From Candidatus Methanosuratincola petrocarbonis (ex Vanwonterghem et al. 2016) (GTDB lineage Archaea; Thermoproteota; Methanomethylicia; Methanomethylicales; Methanomethylicaceae), in the NCBI GenBank assembly GCA_001717015.1, contig MAGV01000013.1, positions 1,147 through 12,774 of the forward strand: DNA of 11,628 bases, read 5' to 3'. The position numbers and the translations under genes are program-made. Every line of letters starts with the position of its first letter. Position 1 is the stretch's first letter. Below are positions 6,108 through 11,628 of the stretch, piece by piece. The notes below the pieces were generated by a model. The model was not told the origin of the DNA. It made no database searches and saw only the letters and a list, made by a program, of their open reading frames with translations.

Positions 6108-7810
6108 CTGCTCGCCCTCCTGCTCAAGTTTACTAGCTGATCCCATGTCAGGATCTTCCTGCCACCATCCCTATTGTCAATTACCTCTAACCTGTCGGTG
6201 CATGCGAGGCACTGGTCAGTGCTGCCCATCACCACCGGGACGTCCGCCAGGTTCGATCCGACGAGCATCAAGGGGATAATTGCATTGTTCCTGTAGCTGG
6301 GCGTCCTTATCCTCACAGTGTGCGGCAAACTCGAGTCTTTGTCGGATGCCCTGATGTAGTAAGCGAGCTCGCCTCTGGGCGCCTCGTTGAGTCCTACAGC
6401 CTCAGCCCCCAGCGGGACTGTCTTTGGCTTGATCCTTATGTCGCCAGTTGTCTTGGCCAAATACTCCAAGCACTGGGAAACGATACTGCAGGAGACGAGC
6501 AGCTCCTTGACCCTGACTAGCGTCCTCCCGAATGTGTCACAGTGGTCATCTGTGATGACCTCCCAAGAGATCACCTTCGGGTCGTAGATTGCGTGGGGCG
6601 GATTGTCTATCCGGACGTCGATCTTCCAGTCGCTAGCCCTTGCCACAGGACCGACTGCGCCCCCGTCGTAAGCCTGCGCCCTCGTGAGCGGGCCTACTCC
6701 GATGAGCCTCGACTTCACGACCGGGTGATCTGCTACTAGCAACAGCAACTTTGCGCACTCTTCCCGCAGCGCGTCGACCGTCCTCTTCGCCTTCTCGGCA
6801 AGCTCCTGCGGAACATCCCTGCTGACCCCGCCCATCCTCCAAATGCCATAGTTGACCCTGTTCCCTGTAATGGCTTCAATTATGTCCATTACACGCTCCC
6901 TGAGACCCCAAGTCAGCATGAAACCAGTTTTCCACCCGATCACATCCGCAACCACGCCGACCCAGAGGAGGTGGCTGTGCATCCTGTTGAGCTCCGCGAG
7001 CAGGGTCCTTATGTATAGCGCCCTCTCAGGGACCTCTGACTCATAGAGGTTCTCTGTGCATGTGATATAAGCAAGCCCATGGGCTGCCGAGCAGATCCCG
7101 CATACCCTCTCGGCAAGGAACGCGCCCTTGTTGTAGCCCCTCCGCTCTATGAGCTTCATTATTCCGCGGTGGTGGAACCCAGTCTTTATGTCTGCAGCGA
7201 CGACCTGCTCCCCCTCGACCTTTACGTAGACGATCTGGCCCTCGATGACGCCTGGGTGGTACGGGCCGATCGGTATTAGCGTCTGGTAGGCCTCCTCGAT
7301 AGGCATCCTCAGCGGCAGGTACATCTCCTTGGCCGTCGTGGAGCCATCGAATTTGTACCCCTCGGGGATCGATCCGCTCTCAACAGGGTTTGGCCACTCG
7401 TGGGGCAGGAACTGGTGCCGCGGGTCGGGCATCCCGGACGGCTTGACCCCCAGCAGCTCTTTCATTTCCCTCTCTGCCCAAGTCGCCTGCCAAGTGATGT
7501 TTGCAATCGAAGGGAATTCAGGGCTGTCCTTGTCGACAATTGCCTTGACGATTACAACGAGCCTGTCCTTAAACTTGGAGAAGTCATAAATGTGCAGGAC
7601 CTCGAAGCCCTTCAGCTCCAGATCGACTGCTGTTGCATGAATGAGCCTCGCCTCGAATTTTTTCACGAAGAGCTCCGCTACCTTTGTGAGATCGCCGGGG
7701 GCAACCTTAACAATCACCCGGTTCTCCCTGAGCGGAACGTATTCTAGGCCATCAGGGTATATCTCCTTCTTTACGTACTCAGCAACATCAGGAGCGGTCT
7801 CGAATTTCAA
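6101..7810 (-). CDS. hycE: Group 4 [NiFe] hydrogenase large subunit, NuoC-NuoD fusion (HycE/HyfG type)
   Basis: A 569-residue catalytic subunit. Residues 1 to about 140 form a NuoC-like domain ending in the typical ATWAEREMKELLGVKPSGMP segment. The rest is the NuoD-like catalytic domain. Nickel ligands are intact: Cys237 and Cys240 in ERVCGICSAAH, and Cys534 and Cys537 in TDQCLACTDR. It should therefore be a true hydrogenase interconverting 2H+ and H2, not a complex I subunit. The second motif has Gln where Pro is usual (DPC). After Arg540 a 29-residue tail resembles the HycE tail removed by the HycI endopeptidase during nickel insertion, so processing is predicted. The domain layout and length match E. 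coli HycE. The start is TTG, supported by GGAGG 8 bases upstream; no other in-frame start keeps the NuoC domain. It begins directly after the HdrB-like stop codon. Confidence 0.95.
   Translation of the reverse strand: MKFETAPDVAEYVKKEIYPDGLEYVPLRENRVIVKVAPGDLTKVAELFVKKFEARLIHATAVDLELKGFEVLHIYDFSKFKDRLVVIVKAIVDKDSPEFPSIANITWQATWAEREMKELLGVKPSGMPDPRHQFLPHEWPNPVESGSIPEGYKFDGSTTAKEMYLPLRMPIEEAYQTLIPIGPYHPGVIEGQIVYVKVEGEQVVAADIKTGFHHRGIMKLIERRGYNKGAFLAERVCGICSAAHGLAYITCTENLYESEVPERALYIRTLLAELNRMHSHLLWVGVVADVIGWKTGFMLTWGLRERVMDIIEAITGNRVNYGIWRMGGVSRDVPQELAEKAKRTVDALREECAKLLLLVADHPVVKSRLIGVGPLTRAQAYDGGAVGPVARASDWKIDVRIDNPPHAIYDPKVISWEVITDDHCDTFGRTLVRVKELLVSCSIVSQCLEYLAKTTGDIRIKPKTVPLGAEAVGLNEAPRGELAYYIRASDKDSSLPHTVRIRTPSYRNNAIIPLMLVGSNLADVPVVMGSTDQCLACTDRLEVIDNRDGGRKILTWDQLVNLSRRASRW
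6116..6121 (-). promoter_or_regulatory. Ribosome binding site deciding the hycD-like start
   Basis: AGGAGG on the minus strand, 8 bases before ATG at 6107 and inside the end of the large-subunit gene. It selects this ATG over the upstream in-frame ATG at 6146. Confidence 0.7.
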
Positions 7811-8710
7811 TTATTTCCCCTCCTTGAGTTTCTGTATGAGCTTAGTCGGCGGTATGGGACGGCAGTACATCATGCCAAAGTCCTCCGGCTTGTACCCGAA
7901 TGAGAGGGCGAGGAGCTCTGAGAAGTGCACGATCGGGGTTTCAAAGGCAATGCCCTTCTCATCTTTGTAGACTTTCACAGCCCTCTCGAATTGGTCATAG
8001 CACCCTGAGCAGATGAGCGCATAAGCATCTATGTCCAATTCCTTTGCGGTCTGCATCTTCACGCCTATCCTTTCGAATATCGAGGTCTTCGGATCTGCGA
8101 AATACAACAGAAGCCCGCAGCAGGTCTTGTCGTAGGGCGTGTCGACTATTGTGGCGCCCGTTGCGCGCATTATCTCATCGAAGTACATTGGGAACCGCTC
8201 GTCGTGCTTCCTCGCGTGGCAGCCTATGTGACGCATTATCCTTATGTTGAGCGGCTTGACCACGTTTGCCTTTATCTTTCCGATCCCGACATCCTCGTAA
8301 AGCACCTGGAGGAAGTGCTTCACATCCGTGCTGAGTGTGACCTGCAGCCCCGCCTTCTCCAGGTTCCTGTTGACCATCTCAAGCTTCTCTGGATCTTCTT
8401 TGAGCTCCTGGAGGCACTCCCAATGCGATATGTAGCAACCGTTGCACGAATCAACTATAACTATATTCTGCTTCTCAGCCGTTGCCAGGTTCTGGCTCGT
8501 CAGCGTCAGCCACCAGTCGGGGTTAATCGCCTTCCATACCCCAGGGCGCACGCAGCAGACGCTCTCCTTCATGTAATCAAAATCGAGCCCGAGATGCTTC
8601 GAAACCAAGAAGGTTGCCTTTTCCGCCCAAGGCATTTTAGCGGGCATCACGCAGCCCAAGAAATAGCCGTACTTAGTTCCAGTTGAACCCGATGACACTT
8701 TTGTTCCCAT
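7811..8710 (-). CDS. hdrB: HdrB-family protein with two complete CCG (non-cubane cluster) motifs
   Basis: A 299-residue soluble protein of the HdrB family, the catalytic subunit of heterodisulfide reductase. Both cysteine-rich domains are intact: Cys20-x31-Cys52Cys53-x35-Cys89-x2-Cys92, and Cys164-x32-Cys197Cys198-x35-Cys234-x2-Cys237. This spacing fits the CX31-39CCX35-36CXXC pattern that binds the non-cubane [4Fe-4S] clusters reducing CoM-S-S-CoB. The first half has CCV instead of CCG; all ten ligands remain. Other HdrB features are the YFLGC start, CNGCY, the VKHFLQVLYEDVG segment and HIGCH. The family also occurs in other thiol/disulfide enzymes (SdhE, LutA, HdrB2), so the substrate may not be CoM-S-S-CoB. 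I chose ATG at 8710 because AGGTGG precedes it by 6 bases; TTG at 8725 would overlap the previous gene. It sits between an unknown gene and the hydrogenase large subunit, without HdrC or HdrA nearby. Confidence 0.88.
   Translation of the reverse strand: MGTKVSSGSTGTKYGYFLGCVMPAKMPWAEKATFLVSKHLGLDFDYMKESVCCVRPGVWKAINPDWWLTLTSQNLATAEKQNIVIVDSCNGCYISHWECLQELKEDPEKLEMVNRNLEKAGLQVTLSTDVKHFLQVLYEDVGIGKIKANVVKPLNIRIMRHIGCHARKHDERFPMYFDEIMRATGATIVDTPYDKTCCGLLLYFADPKTSIFERIGVKMQTAKELDIDAYALICSGCYDQFERAVKVYKDEKGIAFETPIVHFSELLALSFGYKPEDFGMMYCRPIPPTKLIQKLKEGK
7819..7823 (-). promoter_or_regulatory. Ribosome binding site deciding the TTG start of the hydrogenase large subunit
   Basis: GGAGG on the minus strand within the last codons of the HdrB-like gene, 8 bases before TTG at 7810. 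It explains use of a rare start codon for the central catalytic gene. Confidence 0.7.
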
Positions 8711-8716
8711 TTGTTT

Positions 8717-8722
8717 CCACCT
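8717..8722 (-). promoter_or_regulatory. Ribosome binding site deciding the HdrB-like start
   Basis: AGGTGG on the minus strand, 6 bases before ATG at 8710. It favours this start over the in-frame TTG at 8725. Confidence 0.6.
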
Positions 8723-9078
8723 CAATATTTGAAGTAGCCCTTCTTCTTGTCGAAGCCGAGCTCTTTCATTATCCCTGACTCCTCCAAGATCTTACGCTTC
8801 CTCTCCAAAGCTTCCTTGAAGGTATGGGCGGTCGGAGGCTTCTTCTCCAGCCCGCAGAGTGCCCGGTCCTGCTCGACATCATCCCCAACATAATAGACCA
8901 AGCCCACTTCGAAGTCCCTCTTCAAGGAGGCTTTTGCGATGTTTGGCGCCGCAGGCCTGAATTGCTTCCTGAGGGGGTACATCTTTGCCTCTTCGTCCTG
9001 ATTGTGCTCGGTTGCCTTCAGCCCAGCCTCGAGCAACTTCTCCCAGCTCTTTATCCGATCAGAATCGCCAGACATCAT
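8722..9078 (-). CDS. Unknown 118-residue protein between the four-cluster ferredoxin and HdrB-like genes
   Basis: A soluble, strongly charged protein that I do not recognise. Residues 1-25 are probably helical (SWEKLLEAGLKATEH); residues 33-52 contain YPLRKQFRPAAPNIAKAS; residues 54-67 look like a strand pair (DFEVGLVYYVGDDV); residues 85-105 form a Lys/Glu-rich helix (FKEALERKRKILEESG); the end is basic and aromatic (FDKKKGYFKY). It has one cysteine and no cluster motif, signal peptide or membrane helix, so it is not HdrC, which would need two CxxCxxCxxxC motifs. The ATG overlaps the ferredoxin stop (ATGA), with GGGGTGG upstream; ATG at 9075 is an equally possible start one codon later. Its tight packing in the operon suggests an accessory or assembly subunit linking the HdrB-like protein to the complex; that is inference. 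Confidence 0.8.
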   Translation of the reverse strand: MMSGDSDRIKSWEKLLEAGLKATEHNQDEEAKMYPLRKQFRPAAPNIAKASLKRDFEVGLVYYVGDDVEQDRALCGLEKKPPTAHTFKEALERKRKILEESGIMKELGFDKKKGYFKY

Positions 9079-9605
9079 TTGCCACCCCTCAATTTTTTGA
9101 CATATTCAAATGCCTCCTTCCTCGGAAGCAGCCTCAGCGCATTCGAGCTGCACATCTGGACGCACATGGGCCATTCCCCATCGCAGAAGTCGCACTTGAC
9201 ATAGACTTTCCGCTCCTCGTCAAGCCTCGGTATCCCAATCGGGCAGGCTTGGTTGCATGTCCCGCACCCGACGCAGAGCAACGGCGATATTCGGACTATC
9301 CCCTTCTCATCCTTGTAAATGGCTTCCTTCGGGCATGAGGCGAGGCACATTGGGAAGACGCAATGCGAACAGTTTGCGTTCACATACCGGCCCTTGTTGA
9401 TCGGGTCCTCGTAGACGTAGAGCAGTCCGAACCGCCTGTCAAACGTCCTGAAGTGCTTGTATGCGCAACCGATCATGCACTGCCCGCATCCCGTGCACTT
9501 GGTCTGATCATGGATGATCACGAGATCCGTGACCTTCTCTTTAGTGCCCGGGACGGGAATTGGTTCCTTAAGCTTCTTTTGTGGAGCCACTATGTATGAC
9601 ATCAT
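9075..9605 (-). CDS. Four-cluster ferredoxin-like electron-transfer subunit (HycB/HyfA/DmsB type)
   Basis: A 176-residue protein with 16 cysteines arranged for four [4Fe-4S] clusters: Cys37/40/43/47 (CTGCGQCMIGC), Cys79/82/87/91 (CSHCVFPMCLASCP), Cys111/114/117/121 (CVGCGTCNQACP) and Cys138/141/148/152 (CDFC then PMCVQMC). This is the HycB/HyfA/DmsB layout. In formate hydrogenlyase HycB carries electrons from formate dehydrogenase to the hydrogenase arm. Here no formate dehydrogenase follows; the next genes are the unknown protein and the HdrB-like protein, so HdrB may be its electron partner. No signal peptide is present, so it acts in the cytoplasm. I chose ATG at 9605, which overlaps the stop of the antiporter gene (ATGA) with AGGTG upstream; a GTG at 9620 would lie inside that gene, and ATG at 9602 is possible. 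Confidence 0.92.
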   Translation of the reverse strand: MMSYIVAPQKKLKEPIPVPGTKEKVTDLVIIHDQTKCTGCGQCMIGCAYKHFRTFDRRFGLLYVYEDPINKGRYVNANCSHCVFPMCLASCPKEAIYKDEKGIVRISPLLCVGCGTCNQACPIGIPRLDEERKVYVKCDFCDGEWPMCVQMCSSNALRLLPRKEAFEYVKKLRGGK

Positions 9606-11158
9606 GCAACACCTACCCACGGCTCTGAAATTGTCTTAGCAGCCACGCTGAACCACTCCTCGAACTGGTGGTAGTATCCCTCAAGCGCGATCCCATTCGC
9701 ACCCAAGAGCACTATGATGCCCAAGGCGACGATGCAGATTGCCAGCAGTACGCCAGGGATCCTGAGGATGGCGTGGCTATGGACTTTGTCAATGTACTCA
9801 ACCTTAGCCTTCGGCTTTCCTGCAACTATTGATCTGAGCGAGTACAGCGTGGTGAAGAAGATGAACAGCGCAGCCGTAAGTATAACCGCAGTAATCTCCA
9901 TGCTGATGTGCCCCCGGGTAAACTCCAGGAAGGTGTTGTACCCCAGAGTGCCAGGTATAAGAGAGAGGGAGAAGCCCCCAATGAGGTATGTAAGACCGTT
10001 GACGCCCACCTTGCCACCCAGCCCTTTGAGGAGCGAGAGGTCTGCGGTCCGGCTGGTCTCTATTACGAAGCCGCTGTCGAAGAAGAGGAGGGCCTTGGCG
10101 AGGCCGTGGTTCAGGAAGTGCAGGAGTATGCCTGCGAAGAATAGGGGTGACAGGGCAGGCGCCATCAATGCAAGCCCTATCAATATGTAAAAGACCCCGA
10201 CTTCGGAGGAGGTCGAGAAAGCCCAGATCCTCTTTATACCCCTTATATTGACCGGGCTCACATGGAACCTCGAGTACTTGCTCCCATAGGTTGCCTCTAC
10301 CGCAGCCAGGACGGCGCCAACGATAACGCTCAGGGCGCCCAGCGCGACCAGTGATAGACCCAGCTCGTAGCTCGCGGGGGATATCACGCCAATTATCCTG
10401 CTGGCTGCGAACGCGGCTATCTGAACCATGACCCCGCTGAGTATTGCACTCACGGGGGTGGGGGCTTCGCTGTGAGCAGCAGGGAGCCAGAGCAGACCAA
10501 AGGGAAAGATCCCGACTTTGATGCTGAAGCCAATCGCATACAGGGCAGAGAGCAGGACCAGATCGCCGTTAGCAACTCCAGAGAATGCAGACTGCTCCAG
10601 CATGAAGGTGCCAGTGAGCGAGTTTTGATAAAGAATGCCGACAAGTATCGTAACCGCGCCGATGACGCTCAGCACGAAGAACCTGACTGCAGCCTTGGTT
10701 GCGCTCCTCCGCTTTGTGAACAGTATCAGTACGCCGCCCGCAATTGTGCTCGCCTCAAACGCTACATAGATTATCAGTATATTGAAGGAGACTGCCATAA
10801 TAACAAGGGTCGCAATGAAGAAAGAGTAGAGCGCATAGAAGGGGGGTAAGATCTTTTCGTCCTCGAAATACCTGTAGCTATATATAGCGCCAAGGAAACC
10901 CAAGGCAAGCGTAATTTCCACAATGAATGCCGATGCCGCGTTAAAAATTATGCCCTGGGTGTTCGGGTAGTACAGTGCCGCGCCCTCTTGGACGCCAATC
11001 AAAAGCCAAGAGTTCAATGCCAGCGCAACCAAGAAGAACAGGCTGGCGGATGCGGCCAGAGCTTTGCCTTTCCTGAACACGAGAGGTGAAATTATGCCGC
11101 CCAGCACGATCAATATAGGGACGGCAATTGTCAAAACAGACTCTCCTGCTGCCGTCAT
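9602..11158 (-). CDS. Antiporter-like ion-translocating subunit (NuoN/NuoM/HyfF-like)
   Basis: A 518-residue polytopic membrane protein of the Proton_antipo_M family, with about 13-14 hydrophobic helices. Function-linked residues are visible: Glu135 in YVAFEAS (the TM5 glutamate), Lys214 in FSIKVGIFPFG (the TM7 lysine), His229 in the AAHSEAPTPVSA loop, and His347, His351 and Lys355 in LHFLNHGLAKALLFF. It should move H+ or Na+ across the membrane, coupled to the hydrogenase reaction. Two oddities: the TM8 position that is Lys in NuoM (SGVLLK) is Gln246 here (SGVMVQ), and about 15 extra residues lie near 290-306, before the conserved KRIWAFSTSSEVG. It is the only large antiporter subunit in the window. 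Its ATG overlaps the preceding stop (ATGA). The HyfE-HyfF-like gene order resembles hydrogenase 4 (Hyf). Confidence 0.92.
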   Translation of the reverse strand: MTAAGESVLTIAVPILIVLGGIISPLVFRKGKALAASASLFFLVALALNSWLLIGVQEGAALYYPNTQGIIFNAASAFIVEITLALGFLGAIYSYRYFEDEKILPPFYALYSFFIATLVIMAVSFNILIIYVAFEASTIAGGVLILFTKRRSATKAAVRFFVLSVIGAVTILVGILYQNSLTGTFMLEQSAFSGVANGDLVLLSALYAIGFSIKVGIFPFGLLWLPAAHSEAPTPVSAILSGVMVQIAAFAASRIIGVISPASYELGLSLVALGALSVIVGAVLAAVEATYGSKYSRFHVSPVNIRGIKRIWAFSTSSEVGVFYILIGLALMAPALSPLFFAGILLHFLNHGLAKALLFFDSGFVIETSRTADLSLLKGLGGKVGVNGLTYLIGGFSLSLIPGTLGYNTFLEFTRGHISMEITAVILTAALFIFFTTLYSLRSIVAGKPKAKVEYIDKVHSHAILRIPGVLLAICIVALGIIVLLGANGIALEGYYHQFEEWFSVAAKTISEPWVGVA

Positions 11159-11520
11159 GCCTTCTCCACCTTCATTTTTGATTTGTCGTAATACTCATCC
11201 CAATTTGTATCGTAAGGTACATTCAGAAGCGGTACATTAGGCCTGTAGACGCTCGAATCGCTGACATAAGGTTCTTTTGCCAAGCCGCAATAGAACAGTG
11301 AGCCTGCCTTTATACGATCCGGGAAATAGGCAGGTATGAAACTCAAGAGAAGGATGAAAAACATTGAGACTGAAGTGATTTCTACAAAAGCCAACAACAA
11401 AATGAAATTAAAGGCTATGGAGGCGGCGATACAACCAGCTATGCCTATAATCATGAAGGCTAAGGCAACAAGCAAAGAAACTTTTTCTGAGGGCATCGGC
11501 CCACGGCTACCTTTTTGCAC
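11155..11520 (-). CDS. Small membrane subunit, NuoK/HyfE-like, with polar C-terminal tail
   Basis: A 121-residue protein (113 if it starts at ATG 11496). Two long hydrophobic segments cover residues 15-36 and 38-65. The pattern LLVALAFMIIGIAGC followed by FILLLAFVEIT resembles NuoK/HyfE, where a glutamate in the second helix (here in AFVEIT) lies on the ion path. The third helix of NuoK is not evident; instead about 55 polar residues follow, with several Tyr, Pro and Asp (YRPNVPLLNVPYDTNWDEYY). It probably sits beside the antiporter-like subunit in the membrane arm. A GTG at 11520 has a GGGGGG stretch 6 bases upstream; an in-frame TGA lies further upstream, so no longer form exists. It is the first gene after the promoter at 11585. 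Assignment as NuoK-like rests on hydrophobic pattern and position and is moderate. Confidence 0.75.
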   Translation of the reverse strand: MQKGSRGPMPSEKVSLLVALAFMIIGIAGCIAASIAFNFILLLAFVEITSVSMFFILLLSFIPAYFPDRIKAGSLFYCGLAKEPYVSDSSVYRPNVPLLNVPYDTNWDEYYDKSKMKVEKA

Positions 11521-11584
11521 ACCAGACCCCCCAAATCAATCATGGCAGAATTTAACATTTACAATAACCATTAGGAAGGTCGCC

Positions 11585-11592
11585 TATATAAA
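11585..11592 (-). promoter_or_regulatory. Strong archaeal TATA box for the hydrogenase operon
   Basis: The minus strand reads TTTATATA, a consensus archaeal TATA box. Transcription is expected about 25 bases on, near base 11562, leaving a leader of roughly 40 bases that ends in the G-rich stretch before GTG 11520. No TATA element of similar quality was seen in the following 7 kb of the operon. Confidence 0.75.
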
Positions 11593-11610
11593 TACACCTA
11601 AAGTGTACAC
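11593..11610. promoter_or_regulatory. Palindromic sequence next to the TATA box, possible operator
   Basis: Directly upstream of the TATA box, in the BRE region, TACAC (11593-11597) and GTGTA (11603-11607) form an inverted repeat with a 5-base spacer. It overlaps a perfect 8-base palindrome GTGTACAC at 11603-11610. A dimeric regulator bound here would block TFB/TBP access. Which protein binds is unknown; the RHH protein at 3413-3997 is one candidate by inference. Confidence 0.35.
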
Positions 11611-11628
11611 AGCATTACAAGATTATAT

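Noticed and set aside
6108..6146. 13-residue N-terminal extension of the HycD-like protein
   Set aside because: The extension is polar, lies within the preceding gene, and AGGAGG is correctly spaced for the internal ATG at 6107.
6544..6560. Perfect 7-base inverted repeat GGTCATC-TGT-GATGACC
   Set aside because: It is inside the large-subunit coding region and translates to an unremarkable part of the protein. No T-tract follows, so it is probably a chance hairpin.
8722..9078. HdrC assignment for the small gene beside HdrB
   Set aside because: Only one cysteine is present; HdrC needs eight for its two [4Fe-4S] clusters.
9714..10190. 158-codon open frame on the plus strand
   Set aside because: It lies opposite the antiporter-like gene, whose helices and motifs continue unbroken through this stretch.
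4098..11520. Respiratory complex I (Nuo/Fpo) operon
   Set aside because: The large subunit keeps both CxxC nickel pairs, which complex I NuoD lacks. The HycF-like zinc-ribbon tail, the HycD-type acidic loop and the absence of NuoE/F/G also point to a hydrogenase.
4098..11520. Ordinary formate hydrogenlyase
   Set aside because: No formate dehydrogenase or formate channel gene is in the cluster, and an HdrB-type gene occupies the partner position. A formate dehydrogenase elsewhere in the genome cannot be excluded.

Overview
The window is archaeal DNA of moderate GC content with one dominant coding strand (minus). Archaeal traits visible in the sequence are TATA-box promoters (a perfect TTTATATA at the right edge), one gene that looks leaderless, T-tract terminators, GGTGAT/AGGAGG ribosome sites, and several TTG/GTG starts. 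The lineage is uncertain. A deeply branching, possibly TACK-group anaerobe is a guess based on gene content only. No tRNA, rRNA, CRISPR array or insertion sequence was seen.

Left part (1-3374), ordinary metabolism: a nitroreductase-family gene cut by the left edge (1-587, minus), a class I aminotransferase (636-1784, minus), a somewhat divergent PurM (1834-2982, minus), and a small charged protein of unknown function (3084-3374, plus) transcribed divergently from purM across a shared AT-rich promoter region.

Right part (4098-11520, minus): nine tightly packed genes, read right to left. They are a NuoK/HyfE-like membrane protein, a NuoN/HyfF-like antiporter subunit, a 16-cysteine ferredoxin-like protein (HycB/HyfA type), an unknown 118-residue protein, an HdrB-family protein with two complete cysteine-rich CCG motifs, a fused NuoC-NuoD-like [NiFe] hydrogenase large subunit (HycE/HyfG type, both nickel CxxC pairs intact), a NuoH/HycD-like membrane subunit, a HycF-like 2x[4Fe-4S] protein with a zinc-ribbon-like tail, and a HycG/NuoB-like small subunit. 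Junctions overlap by 1 to 7 bases or have gaps of at most 11 bases, so this is almost certainly one operon. It starts at a strong TATA promoter carrying an adjacent palindrome. A ribbon-helix-helix DNA-binding protein (3413-3997) follows on the same strand, ahead of a T-tract terminator.

The main point of interest is the combination. A group 4, formate-hydrogenlyase-like membrane hydrogenase has an HdrB-type (heterodisulfide reductase catalytic) subunit and an unknown small protein inserted just before the large subunit. There is no formate dehydrogenase, HdrC or HdrA in the window. The inferred model is an ion-translocating complex. Electrons would pass between the [NiFe] site and a disulfide-type site on HdrB through the small subunit, the HycF-like protein and the four-cluster protein, with HdrB standing where FdhF sits in formate hydrogenlyase.
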